A program made the position numbers and the translations under genes. Below are positions 9,042 to 17,557 of a stretch of DNA of 48,622 bases, in pieces; within the stretch, counting starts at the first letter, position 1, and each line of letters opens with the position of its first letter. Source of the stretch: Gammaproteobacteria bacterium (GTDB lineage Bacteria > Gemmatimonadota > Gemmatimonadetes > Longimicrobiales > Gaopeijiaceae). The notes beneath the pieces were generated by a model, which had not been told where the DNA came from, made no database searches, and saw only the letters and a list, made by a program, of their open reading frames with translations. The stretch spans positions 12,772 through 61,393 of the forward strand of contig JAPPHB010000136.1 in NCBI GenBank assembly GCA_028821195.1, given 5' to 3'.

Positions 9042-10618
9042 GCCGGCAGGAGCCCCGGCCGGCCCGCTTCGACCACGAACGAAGCGCGCGTCTCGACCGG
9101 GGCCCCCGGGCGCGTGACGTATGGCACGACGCGGTAGTCGGCAGCCAGCCGCTCGGGGGTGGCCGAGCAGCGGACGTAGCCCCGCTGGGCGTTGAAGAAG
9201 TGGATGTGCGGGTTGCGGGCCAGCGAGTCGGCGGTACCTGGGCGCGTATCCTCCCCGTCTCCGCCGGAGCTGATGGAGGTGCCCACCAGCTCGGCCCCCA
9301 CGACGCTGGACGACGGGTCGCGGGGTTCCGCCTTCAGGTCGGCCGCCCAGTTGCTGTGGATGTCGCCGGTGAGCACCACCGGGTTCGGCGGTCGGGTCTG
9401 GTCGAGGAAGGAGAGCAGCCGGTCCTGCGCTTCCGGGTAGCCGTCCCAGCGGTCCATCGAGACGGTGGGCTCGCCGTCCCGGGAGCCCTCCAGCCGGGCG
9501 ATCATGACCTGGTTGGCCAGCACGTTCCAGCGGCTCTCCGACCCCGCCAGGCCCCCGAACAGCCACTCCTCCTGCTCGGCCCCGAGCATGGTGCGGCCGG
9601 GCTCGAGGGCCTCCGGGCACAGCGGGCCGTTGGTGTCGCCGCACGCCTGGTCGGAGCGGTACTGGCGGCTGTCCAGCACATGGAGGTCGGCCAGGCCGCC
9701 GAAGTGCAGCCGCCGGTAGACCTGGATGTCGGGCCCGCTGGGCATGGACGAACGCCGCACGGGCATGAACTCGTAGAAGGCCTGGAAGGCGGCGGTGCGG
9801 CGCAGCAGAAGCTGCGCGGGAGACTGGTCGTCCTCGGCCACGTCGGACGCCCAGTTGTTGTCCACTTCGTGGTCGTCGAAGGTGATCAGCCACGGGAACG
9901 CCGCGTGGGCGGCCTGCAGGTCCGGGTCGGATCGGTAGAGGAGGTAGCGGGCGCGGTAGTCGTCCAGAGTGAACACTTCGCCCGCCTCGTGCGCGCGCAC
10001 CAGGTTGGTGCCGTATCCCACCTCGTAGATGTAGTCGCCCAGGTGGAAGACCAGGTCCAGCTCTTCCTCCGCCATGTGACGGTAGGCGGTGAAGTAGCCG
10101 TGCTCGTAGTTCTGGCAGGAGGCGAAGGCGAAGCGCAGCCGGTCGGCGGGCGTGCCGGGCGCGGGAAGGGTGCGGGTTCGGCCGACCGGGCTCTGGTCGC
10201 CTCCCGTCATGAAGCGATACCAGTACGTCCGGTCGGGTTCGAGTCCCTCCACCTCCACGTGGACCGAGTGACCCAGTTCGGGCACGGCCAGCTGGGTGCC
10301 CTGGCGCACGATGCTCGCGAAGCTCTCGTCGGCCGCCACCTCCCAGCGCACAGCGACCGGCTCCGCCGCCAGACCCGCTTCGCGCATCCCCTGCGCCGAC
10401 AGCCGCGTCCACAGCACCATCCCTTCGGCGTCGGGATCGCCGGACGCGACCCCCGAGGGGAACGGGGCGACCGCCAGCTGTGCGGACCGGTCGGCCCGGC
10501 AGGCGCCCAGCGAGCCGAGCGCGACGATGCCGGCCACATCGCGGCCAATCCTCACGAAATCGCGCCGCGACATTCGAGCGGCGGCCAAGTGGTACCAGTG
10601 CGCTTCCCTCGTCTTCAC
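9038..10618 (-). CDS. phoD: PhoD-type alkaline phosphatase/phosphodiesterase, Tat-exported
   Basis: Secreted Ca/Fe-dependent phosphatase/phosphodiesterase of the PhoD family, 526 residues. A twin-arginine signal (MSRRDFVRIG) is followed by a hydrophobic stretch and LGSLGACRAD, possibly a lipobox. An Ig-like N-terminal domain (PSGVASGDPDAEGMVLWTRL) precedes the phosphatase domain with metal motifs FASCQNYEHG, HLGDYIYEVG, FDDHEVDNNWA, DSRQYRSDQ and GDIHSNW. Start: the GTG at 10616-10618 has a GGGAGA Shine-Dalgarno 7 bases upstream; an ATG 17 codons further upstream lacks one, and an in-frame ATG directly at the Tat motif is also possible. The phosphate role fits the pst operon elsewhere in the window, but no Pho box was seen. 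Divergent from the fused oxidase. Confidence 0.9.
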   Translation of the reverse strand: MKTREAHWYHLAAARMSRRDFVRIGRDVAGIVALGSLGACRADRSAQLAVAPFPSGVASGDPDAEGMVLWTRLSAQGMREAGLAAEPVAVRWEVAADESFASIVRQGTQLAVPELGHSVHVEVEGLEPDRTYWYRFMTGGDQSPVGRTRTLPAPGTPADRLRFAFASCQNYEHGYFTAYRHMAEEELDLVFHLGDYIYEVGYGTNLVRAHEAGEVFTLDDYRARYLLYRSDPDLQAAHAAFPWLITFDDHEVDNNWASDVAEDDQSPAQLLLRRTAAFQAFYEFMPVRRSSMPSGPDIQVYRRLHFGGLADLHVLDSRQYRSDQACGDTNGPLCPEALEPGRTMLGAEQEEWLFGGLAGSESRWNVLANQVMIARLEGSRDGEPTVSMDRWDGYPEAQDRLLSFLDQTRPPNPVVLTGDIHSNWAADLKAEPRDPSSSVVGAELVGTSISSGGDGEDTRPGTADSLARNPHIHFFNAQRGYVRCSATPERLAADYRVVPYVTRPGAPVETRASFVVEAGRPGLLPA

Positions 10619-10672
10619 GGCCGTCTCCCGGGGCAAGGGTCTATCTTCATTCGCGTGCGCGGCGGGCACCCA

Positions 10673-10710
10673 TATTATGGAACAACCGTCCGGGAACCCA
10701 AACGGGAACC
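10673..10710 (+). promoter_or_regulatory. Candidate -10 element and tandem repeat in divergent gap
   Basis: Within the 122-base gap between the phosphatase and the fused oxidase there is an AT-rich island, TATTAT at 10673-10678, which could be a -10 box (its complement also reads as a -10-like element). Just downstream the octamer CGGGAACC occurs twice in direct repeat (10691-10698 and 10703-10710), 12 bases apart. No convincing -35 is seen. A regulator binding the repeat could affect both genes; this is inference. Confidence 0.33.
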
Positions 10711-10740
10711 TGGAGATTCACCTTGCAGGCGTGGGAGACG

Positions 10741-13029
10741 ATGCGCGACCTGTTGCAGGCGGCGTTGAGCGTGGTGGCCCTGGCCGGCTTCCTGCCGGGA
10801 TGCGCCGCGGCGCTCGCACCCCAGCAGTCCGACCTCTCCAGCCTCTGTTCCGCGGGGGCCCGGGGCGCCCGACTGGCCGGCGGCGCCGCTTCTCCCGTGG
10901 GGCAGACGCCGACCGATCTCTTCTGCTTCGACCTGCACGCCACGGCCGCCGCACGGGATGCGTGGGGAGTGGTCGAGCTGGGCCGGGTGCCCGGTCCCTT
11001 CGGGGTGACGGTGACCGCCGAAGGCAACCACGTGTCCAACCTGACCGCCTGGATCAGCGGACTTCCCGACCCCAGCCAACTGGGCCCATTCGAGGCCTAC
11101 GTGGCCTGGGCGACCACCCCCACGCTGGATCCGATGATCCGGCTCGGGCCGGTGGGGAACGGCCGCAATCCCCTCGGCCGAGTCTCGTTCAACAAGTTCC
11201 TCATCATGGTCACCGCGGAGGCATCCGCCAGCGCCACCGAGCGCGAGGGCCGGCTCGTGCTGCGCGGCCGCTCGCCCAGCAGCCTGATGGAAGCCCACGA
11301 CCTCCTGGCCCAGGCGCCGGAGGCCCTTCGCGCGCCCGAGGGCATGTCCCATGACCACGCTGGCGGCATGGATGGATCCACATGGAGCCTGCCCCCCATG
11401 TACCCCGGCCTGCCGATGCTGCCGGGCATCATGGCGCTCCGCCCGCGCGTGGACGGCTTTCTGCCGGAAGCCCCGGCGCCGGAGGACCTCCCCCCGGTCC
11501 GCCCGCGCCAGCTGGTGCGCCTGGGCGACGGCGGCACGCTCGACCTCGAAGCCGACTTCGTCCGCCGCGACATCGGCGGCCGCCCGGTGGTCATGCTCGC
11601 CTTCAACGGACAGCAGCCGGGCCCCCTCATCCAGGTGCCCGAGAACGCGACCATCTTCGTCAACTTCACCAACCGAACCCCGCTGCCGACGGCCATCCAC
11701 TGGCACGGCATCCGTCTGGACAACCGCTTCGACGGGGTCCCCGGGGTCACCCAGAACCCGGTCGAGCCCGGCGAGACCTTCCGCTACCAGATCCATTTCC
11801 CGGACGCCGGCATCTACTGGTACCATCCTCATCACCGCGAGGACATACAGCAGGAGATGGGCCTCTACGGAAACCTGCTGGTCGACTCGCCGCGACCCGA
11901 CTACTACGGCCCGGCGAACCAGGAACAGGTGCTGATGCTGGACGACCTTCTGCTCGGGGAGGACGGCATCGTGCCCTTCGGCGAGGAAGCGAGCAACTAC
12001 GCGCTCATGGGCCGCTTCGGCAACATCCTTCTCGTAAACGGCGAGCCGGACTACGCGCTGAGCGTGAGGCGCGGCGAGGTCGTGCGCTTTTTCCTCACCA
12101 ACGTCTCCAACACGCGCACGTTCAACCTGTCGTTCGCTCGCGCGGACGAGAGTTCCGCCACGCTCGACCCGTCCGGCATCCCGACCGGCGACCCCGTCAT
12201 CCCGTCCAGCGCCTCGCCCCCCCTGCCCGTCAAGGTGATTGCCTCCGACGTGGGCAGGTTCGAGCGGGAGGTAATGGCAGAGAGCGTCGTCATCTCCCCG
12301 GCCGAGCGGTACGTCGTGGAGGTGCGCTTCGACCAGCCCGGCGAGTTCGTGCTCGCCAACCGGGTGCAGGCGATCAGCCACAGGGAAGGCGTCTTCCTGA
12401 GCGAGTCGCGCGTCATGGGCCAGATCGTCGTCGATCCCGAGCCCGCCGCGGTCGATCACGCACACGCCTTCGCGACCCTGCGCGAGAACGCGGATGTCGC
12501 GCGCGAAATCGACGCCTACCGCGAGCAGTTTGACCGCCCCGTCGACCATTCGCTGGACCTCACCCTCGAGGTCGAGGATCTTCCCCGTGCCGTCGAACAG
12601 TCGATGCTCTACGACTGGGTGTACTTCAACCCGGTGGAGTGGAGCGGCACCATGCCGGTCATGAACTGGGCGAGCGACGGCGGGCAGGCCCGCTGGATCC
12701 TGCGCGAATCCGGGACCGCGCGCGAGAACATGGACATCAGCTGGCGCTTCCGCGTGGGCGACGTGGTCAAGATCCGGCTTCACAACGACCGCAACGCGTT
12801 TCACGCCATGCAGCACCCGCTGCACATCCACGGACAGCGCTTCCTGGTGCTCTCGCAGAACGGCGTCGCCAACGACAACCTTGTGTGGAAGGACACGGTG
12901 CTGCTCCCGACCGGATCCACCACCGACATCCTGCTGGAGCTGTCCAACCCCGGGCGCTGGATGGTGCACTGCCACATCGCGGAGCATCTCGAGGCCGGGA
13001 TGAAGTTCGTCTTCGAGGTCGAGCCCTGA
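10741..13029 (+). CDS. Multicopper oxidase lipoprotein with fused N-terminal accessory domain
   Basis: A 762-residue envelope oxidase. Lipoprotein signal with lipobox LPGC (Cys21); accessory domain about residues 60-190; a His/Met/Gly-rich linker (GMSHDHAGGMDGS); then three cupredoxin domains with HWHGIR (about 319), WYHPHH (about 360), HPLHIHGQRF (about 692) and [12 protein letters not shown] (about 743), which give the complete type 1, 2 and 3 copper ligand set. The first part matches the separate protein at 6884-7495 and the rest matches the oxidase at 5187-6851, so one locus carries the fused and the other the split form. Start ATG has a GGGAG Shine-Dalgarno 4 bases upstream; 87 upstream in-frame codons overlap the divergent phosphatase and were rejected. 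Substrate unknown. Confidence 0.92.
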   Translation: MRDLLQAALSVVALAGFLPGCAAALAPQQSDLSSLCSAGARGARLAGGAASPVGQTPTDLFCFDLHATAAARDAWGVVELGRVPGPFGVTVTAEGNHVSNLTAWISGLPDPSQLGPFEAYVAWATTPTLDPMIRLGPVGNGRNPLGRVSFNKFLIMVTAEASASATEREGRLVLRGRSPSSLMEAHDLLAQAPEALRAPEGMSHDHAGGMDGSTWSLPPMYPGLPMLPGIMALRPRVDGFLPEAPAPEDLPPVRPRQLVRLGDGGTLDLEADFVRRDIGGRPVVMLAFNGQQPGPLIQVPENATIFVNFTNRTPLPTAIHWHGIRLDNRFDGVPGVTQNPVEPGETFRYQIHFPDAGIYWYHPHHREDIQQEMGLYGNLLVDSPRPDYYGPANQEQVLMLDDLLLGEDGIVPFGEEASNYALMGRFGNILLVNGEPDYALSVRRGEVVRFFLTNVSNTRTFNLSFARADESSATLDPSGIPTGDPVIPSSASPPLPVKVIASDVGRFEREVMAESVVISPAERYVVEVRFDQPGEFVLANRVQAISHREGVFLSESRVMGQIVVDPEPAAVDHAHAFATLRENADVAREIDAYREQFDRPVDHSLDLTLEVEDLPRAVEQSMLYDWVYFNPVEWSGTMPVMNWASDGGQARWILRESGTARENMDISWRFRVGDVVKIRLHNDRNAFHAMQHPLHIHGQRFLVLSQNGVANDNLVWKDTVLLPTGSTTDILLELSNPGRWMVHCHIAEHLEAGMKFVFEVEP

Positions 13030-13099
13030 CCCATTGTGCGGCGCCCCGCAGCCGTGCCTTTTTGATGCTCTGGAACGATATCGCGTACGAGGAGGACCG

Positions 13100-14605
13100 A
13101 TGAGAGACCCACGCGAACAAAACGCCCCATTCGCAAAGCTGCTTCTGCCGGCCGCCTTAGTGGCGCTGGCCGTCGCGTGCGAGGCGCCTGCCCCGCAGGA
13201 AGCGGACGCACCCGCGCCGGAAGCCGCCGCGGCCCAGCCGGCGGCGGATGTCACCCAGGAGTTCGCCGACTTGGTCGCGGTCGACGCCGACCCGGTGGCG
13301 CTCACCGGGGTCAAGCTCCTCGACGGCACCGGCGAACCCGCGCGCGACGCACAGACGGTGGTGATCGCGGACGGGCGCATCGCGGCCGTGGGCAACGACG
13401 GCGAGGTCGACGTGCTCGATGGCGCCGAAGTGCTTGACCTGTCGGGGCACACGGTGATGCCCGGGCTGATCGGGTTGCACAACCACAGCTTCTACACGGC
13501 GGCCGGCGGCCGGGCGGCGCAGCTCTCCTTCAGCGCCCCCAGGCTCTATCTGGCCTCCGGACTGACGACCATCCGCACCACCGGAGCGCGCGCGCCCTAC
13601 GAGGAGATCAACCTGCAGGAGGAGATCGACGCCGGGCTCGCCGTCGGGCCGACCATCTTCATCACCGGGCCCTACCTCACCGGGCAGCAGGGGAGCCGGA
13701 CCATGGCGCAACTGGACGGACCGGAGTCCGCCCGCCGGGTGGTGCGCTACTGGTCCGAGGAGGGGGTGGACTGGTTCAAGGCCTACACCTGGATCAGCCG
13801 CGCCGAGCTGGGCGCCGCGATCGAGGAAGCCCATGCCCACGGCATCAACGTCACTGCGCATCTCTGCTCAGTGGGTTACAGAGAAGCAGTGGCGCTCGGC
13901 ATCGACAACCTCGAGCACGGCCTTTTCGCCAACAGCGAGTACGATCCTTCCAAGCAGCCCGACGAATGCCCGCCCGGGTTCCGCAACACCTACGGGGACC
14001 TGGACGTCAACGGCCCGGAGGTGCAGCAGACCTTCCGGGACATGGTCGACAACGATGTGTCGATGACCTCCACGCTGGCGGTCTACGAAATCTCCGTGCC
14101 GGGACGCAGCGACCTTGATCCCCGGGTCTGGGAAGTCCTGGCGCCCGAGGTGGCCGCCGACGTGCGGGCACAGTTCGACCGCATCCGGGGCGCTGATCCC
14201 GCATCCGGCGTGGGCCTCTCTCCCGAGCTGCTGCGGGTGGCGATGGACTACGAGTACGCCTTCGTACAGGCGGGAGGGCTCCTGGCCGCCGGCGTCGACC
14301 CGACCGGCTACGGCGCGGCGCCGCCGGGGCTGGGCGACCAGCGCAACTTCGAGCTGCTGCTGGAAGCCGGGTTCACCGCTCCCGAGGTGGTGGAGATCAT
14401 GAGCGCCAACGGCGCCCGCGTACTGGGAATCTACGACGACGTGGGCAGCGTGGAGCCCGGTAAGCGCGCGGATCTCGCGGTCGTGGAGGGCGACGTCGAA
14501 GCCGACGGACACATCCGCAACACGAGCATTGTCTTCCGGCACGGCATCGGCTGGGACAGCGACGCCCTCATCGAGTCCGTGCGCGGGCTGATAGGGATCC
14601 GCTGA
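13100..14605 (+). CDS. Secreted amidohydrolase-superfamily lipoprotein
   Basis: A 501-residue metal-dependent hydrolase related to imidazolonepropionase/prolidase-like amidohydrolases. Lipoprotein signal (LVALAVACEAP), an Ala/Pro-rich linker, an N-terminal composite beta domain (ALTGVKLLDGTGEPARDAQTVVIADGRIAAVG), then the metal site His-Asn-His (HNH, 127-129) in MPGLIGLHNHSFY, a candidate bridging Lys in WFKAYTW, and His residues in NVTAHLCS and NLEHGLF, with an Asp in AAGVDPTG. It ends with the usual GSVEPGKRADLAVVEGD. The ATG has a GAGGAGG Shine-Dalgarno 5 bases upstream. It follows the fused oxidase by 70 bases. The substrate cannot be told from sequence; cyclic amides or dipeptides are typical of the group. 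Confidence 0.87.
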   Translation: MRDPREQNAPFAKLLLPAALVALAVACEAPAPQEADAPAPEAAAAQPAADVTQEFADLVAVDADPVALTGVKLLDGTGEPARDAQTVVIADGRIAAVGNDGEVDVLDGAEVLDLSGHTVMPGLIGLHNHSFYTAAGGRAAQLSFSAPRLYLASGLTTIRTTGARAPYEEINLQEEIDAGLAVGPTIFITGPYLTGQQGSRTMAQLDGPESARRVVRYWSEEGVDWFKAYTWISRAELGAAIEEAHAHGINVTAHLCSVGYREAVALGIDNLEHGLFANSEYDPSKQPDECPPGFRNTYGDLDVNGPEVQQTFRDMVDNDVSMTSTLAVYEISVPGRSDLDPRVWEVLAPEVAADVRAQFDRIRGADPASGVGLSPELLRVAMDYEYAFVQAGGLLAAGVDPTGYGAAPPGLGDQRNFELLLEAGFTAPEVVEIMSANGARVLGIYDDVGSVEPGKRADLAVVEGDVEADGHIRNTSIVFRHGIGWDSDALIESVRGLIGIR

Positions 14606-14684
14606 CCGGTCAACGCACAACACGCGCGGCCCGAAACCGCATCAACGCGCCCCGCACGCGCCCTGAACCCACGGAGGCACCCAC

Positions 14685-15800
14685 GTGAAGCTCGACCGAT
14701 TCGAGATGGAGCGCTGGCAGTCCGTCTTCGAGCACCGCGTTCGCTACAACCTCTCCGAAAGCGGAGTGGACCCGCTCTCGCTGGACGAACTGCTCGAACT
14801 CACCGGCATCGAGGACCTGGGAGCAACGAGCCTCGGATACGGGCAGTCGAACGGGTCCGACAAACTGAGGGAGCGCATCGCCGCCCTCTACGACGACGTC
14901 ACGCCCGATGAAGTAGTGGTCACCACCGGCGGCGCGGAGGCCAACCTGGCCGCCTGCTGGCAGCTGATGGAGCCGGGCACCCCCGCGGCCGTCATGGTCC
15001 CGAACTACATGCAGGTGCCCGGGCTGGTGCGAAACTTCGGCGGCCTGGTGCGCCCCTTCGAACTCCTTGAGGAAACAGGCTGGCAGCCCGACCTCGATCA
15101 GCTGCGCGCCATCCTCGACGACGACGTGCGCTTCATCCTGATCACCAACCCCAACAACCCGACCGGCGCCTCCCTGACCCCCGAGTCGCGCCGGGGCATC
15201 GTGGAGGCTGCCGAACGCGCCGGCGCGTGGATCCTGTGCGACGAGGTCTACCAGGGCGCGGAGCTTTCCGGCATCCCCACGCCCTCCATGTGGAGCGAGT
15301 ACGAGCGCACCATCGTGACCAACTCGCTCTCCAAGGCGTACGGCACGCCCGGTCTGCGCATCGGCTGGATCGTCGCCCCGGCCGACATCACCGAGACCCT
15401 GTGGGCGCGCACCGACTTCACCACGATCACCCCGGCGACTCTTTCCGATGTCCTCGCGACCGCCGCTCTGGCCCCGGACGCGCGCGCCCGCATCCTCGCC
15501 CGCACGCGCTCGATCCTGCTCCGCAACCTGCCATTGGTCACCGAGTGGATGGAGTCCCACAACGGCCTCTTCCGCTACCATCCCCCCGACGCGGGGGCCA
15601 TCTGCTACGTCCGCTACGACGCCCCCGTCAACTCGAGCGTGCTGGCGGAGAAGCTGCGCGCCGACAAATCGGTGCTGGTCGTGCCCGGCGACCACTTCGG
15701 CATGGACCACTACCTGCGGCTCGGATTCGGTCCGCCCGAGCACGAACTGCAGGAGGCGCTGGAGAAGATGGGAGACGCGTTCGCGGAGGTGGTGGCGTAG
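14685..15800 (+). CDS. PLP-dependent aminotransferase, class I/II fold
   Basis: A 371-residue cytoplasmic fold-type I aminotransferase. Signature pieces: LGYGQSNGSDKLRERIA, VVTTGGAEANLAACW, TNPNNPTGASLTPES, CDEVYQGAEL, and the Schiff-base lysine Lys217 in NSLSKAYGTPGLRIGW. A late PDAGAICYVRYDAP holds the substrate carboxylate-binding region. The GTG start has a GGAGG Shine-Dalgarno 9 bases upstream. It lacks any export signal although both neighbours in this unit encode envelope proteins. The amino-acid substrate is not deducible; the sequence style is close to capreomycidine-synthase-like and generic class I/II members. Confidence 0.88.
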   Translation: MKLDRFEMERWQSVFEHRVRYNLSESGVDPLSLDELLELTGIEDLGATSLGYGQSNGSDKLRERIAALYDDVTPDEVVVTTGGAEANLAACWQLMEPGTPAAVMVPNYMQVPGLVRNFGGLVRPFELLEETGWQPDLDQLRAILDDDVRFILITNPNNPTGASLTPESRRGIVEAAERAGAWILCDEVYQGAELSGIPTPSMWSEYERTIVTNSLSKAYGTPGLRIGWIVAPADITETLWARTDFTTITPATLSDVLATAALAPDARARILARTRSILLRNLPLVTEWMESHNGLFRYHPPDAGAICYVRYDAPVNSSVLAEKLRADKSVLVVPGDHFGMDHYLRLGFGPPEHELQEALEKMGDAFAEVVA

Positions 15801-15811
15801 CCCGGCCCCAC

Positions 15812-16930
15812 ATGCCCAGCGCCAGCGCCCCTTCCGACCGCCTCCTCTCCCTGGACGCGTTCCGGGGCCTGACCATCGCGAGCATGGTGCTCGTCAACAA
15901 CCCGGGCAGCTGGGCGTACGTGTACGCGCCTCTCGCCCACGCCGAGTGGCACGGGTGGACCCCCACCGACCTCATCTTTCCCTACTTCCTGTTCATCGTC
16001 GGCGTCGCGATCCCGTTCTCCTTCCGGCGCCGGCTCGCGGGCGGCGCGAGACGCCTCGACCTCTTCGCGCACGTTATTCGCCGTTCGCTGATTCTCATCG
16101 CGATCGGCCTCGCCATGCGCGCCATCCCGGACTTCGACTTCGGCGAGATGCGCCTCTACGGCGTCCTCCAGCGCATCGGCCTCGTGTACTTCGCTGCGGC
16201 GGGGCTGTACCTGTGGGCATCCGCGCGGGGAAGGATGGCCGCCACTGCCGGGCTCCTCCTGGGCTACTGGACCGTGATGATGCTCGTGCCGGTCCCCGGC
16301 TCCGCACCGGGCGACCTCTCCCCGGACGGCAACCTCGCCGCCCACATCGACCGCATCCTCATGCCCGGCCGGCTGTGGTCGGGCACCTGGGACCCGGAAG
16401 GGCTGCTCTCCACCTTCCCCGCCATCGCCACCTGCCTCCTCGGCATCTTCTGCGGGGAATGGCTCCAGTCGAAACGAGCGGGCGGCGATCCGGTCAGGGG
16501 AATGTGGATTGCCGGCGTTGCAATGGTGGTTCTGGGACTTGCGTGGGACCTCGTCTTCCCCATCAACAAGAACCTGTGGACCAGTTCCTACGTGGTCTTC
16601 ACCGCCGGAACCGCGCTCCTGCTGCTGGGCACGATGTACTGGGCCATCGACGTCAAGCGATGGCGGGGAGCATGGAGCGCGCCGCTGGCGGCCTGCGGCA
16701 TGAACTCCATCGCCATCTTCGTGGCATCCGGGATGGTGGCCAAGACGATGGCGCGGATCCCCGCGCCCGACGCCGCCGCGTCATCCCTCTACGACTGGAT
16801 CTTCCGCAACGGATTCCAGTCCTGGGCGGGCGACTACAACGGCTCACTGGGCCTCGCGCTGGCGCAGGTCGTGTTCTGGCTTGGGGTCGCCTGGCTGCTG
16901 CACAAACGCCGCATCTACATCCGAATCTGA
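15812..16930 (+). CDS. DUF5009/HGSNAT-like integral membrane acyltransferase
   Basis: A 372-residue polytopic membrane protein with about ten hydrophobic segments. The opening LLSLDAFRGLTIASMVLVNNPGSW and EWHGWTPTDLIFPYFLFIVGVAIPFSF is diagnostic for the family related to heparan-alpha-glucosaminide N-acetyltransferase (DUF1624/DUF5009), where the conserved His of the WHG region takes part in transmembrane acetyl transfer from acetyl-CoA to a glycan or amine. The ATG at 15812 is 11 bases after the aminotransferase stop, so the pair is probably cotranslated. Acceptor unknown; periplasmic sugar acetylation is the usual suggestion. Family call is firm, function inferred. Confidence 0.86.
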   Translation: MPSASAPSDRLLSLDAFRGLTIASMVLVNNPGSWAYVYAPLAHAEWHGWTPTDLIFPYFLFIVGVAIPFSFRRRLAGGARRLDLFAHVIRRSLILIAIGLAMRAIPDFDFGEMRLYGVLQRIGLVYFAAAGLYLWASARGRMAATAGLLLGYWTVMMLVPVPGSAPGDLSPDGNLAAHIDRILMPGRLWSGTWDPEGLLSTFPAIATCLLGIFCGEWLQSKRAGGDPVRGMWIAGVAMVVLGLAWDLVFPINKNLWTSSYVVFTAGTALLLLGTMYWAIDVKRWRGAWSAPLAACGMNSIAIFVASGMVAKTMARIPAPDAAASSLYDWIFRNGFQSWAGDYNGSLGLALAQVVFWLGVAWLLHKRRIYIRI

Positions 16931-16991
16931 TCCGTCGCGGCGTTCGACGCCAAACCCGTGGCGCGGGCATCGAACCTTTCCCGCGTTCCCA

Positions 16992-17417
16992 TCACCCGCA
17001 GTTCGCCCAGGGATCCAGAACGGGAATGCCGGTTCCATCGAAATCCCTTGTGTTCCGGGTGGCCACAGCCCCGCCCAGCGAGCGGGCGATCGCCGCAATC
17101 TGACAATCGAACTGGGAGATCGGGCGGCCCGCCTTGCGGCGTTCCCTAGCGATACTTGCATACGCGCGCGCAGCCTCACGCTCGAAAGGCAGCACGCGAT
17201 CCTCGAACAGCTCGTTGAAAGCGCGGTCGGCAGCACGAACCAGGTGTCTGCGACGACTTCCAGCAGGAAGGAAGGCGATGCCCGTCCGAACCTCAGCCGC
17301 CGTCACCGCCGTCACGAACAGGTCATGTGGCGGACGGGCGTTCAGCCAGGCGACTACGGCGGGTTCGGGATGCCGGCGCATGAACTCCGAGACGACCTTG
17401 GTGTCGAGAATCACCAT
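16992..17417 (-). CDS. vapC: PIN-domain ribonuclease toxin, VapC/FitB-like
   Basis: A 141-residue PIN-domain protein, the length of VapC/FitB toxins that cleave RNA. It opens MVILDTKVVSEFMR with the first catalytic Asp (Asp5), has AAEVRTG (acidic residue 2), and SQFDCQIAAIARSLGGAVATRNTRDFDG with the later Asp residues. Oddity: the usual LDTNVVSE reads LDTKVVSE, with Asn replaced by Lys next to the metal site. The ATG follows, by 12 bases, the stop of a short antitoxin-like reading frame, a normal toxin-antitoxin junction, but that antitoxin is present only as its C-terminal end. Possibly a decaying or inactive module. Confidence 0.88.
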   Translation of the reverse strand: MVILDTKVVSEFMRRHPEPAVVAWLNARPPHDLFVTAVTAAEVRTGIAFLPAGSRRRHLVRAADRAFNELFEDRVLPFEREAARAYASIARERRKAGRPISQFDCQIAAIARSLGGAVATRNTRDFDGTGIPVLDPWANCG

Positions 17418-17429
17418 CGTCCGCCGACC

Positions 17430-17557
17430 TCAGTCGAATCGAGGCAGGTCACGCATCGGTTCCCGGGCAGGGATATCCAGCTCCAAGCCCCCCAACGGCT
17501 CGAACAACTCCTGGAGCGCCGTCCCCGAACCCTTCGTCGCTGTGGATGGAAAACCCC
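17430..17557 (-). pseudogene. Remnant of a FitA-like antitoxin (C-terminal end only)
   Basis: In the frame ending at the stop 12 bases before the PIN toxin, the sequence reads ALQELFEPLGGLELDIP followed by AREPMRDLPRFD, resembling the toxin-binding tail of antitoxins paired with VapC/FitB toxins. The frame runs back without a good start into the end of the ligase-CBS gene (stop at 17558), so the DNA-binding N-terminus is absent. A TTG at 17503-17505 could start a peptide of about 25 residues. The remnant call rests on position and resemblance recalled from the family, not on an alignment. Confidence 0.45.

Noticed and set aside
16931..16991. Terminator between convergent acyltransferase and PIN genes
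   Set aside because: Only a 5-base-pair stem (GGCGT/ACGCC) with no U-run; too weak to support.
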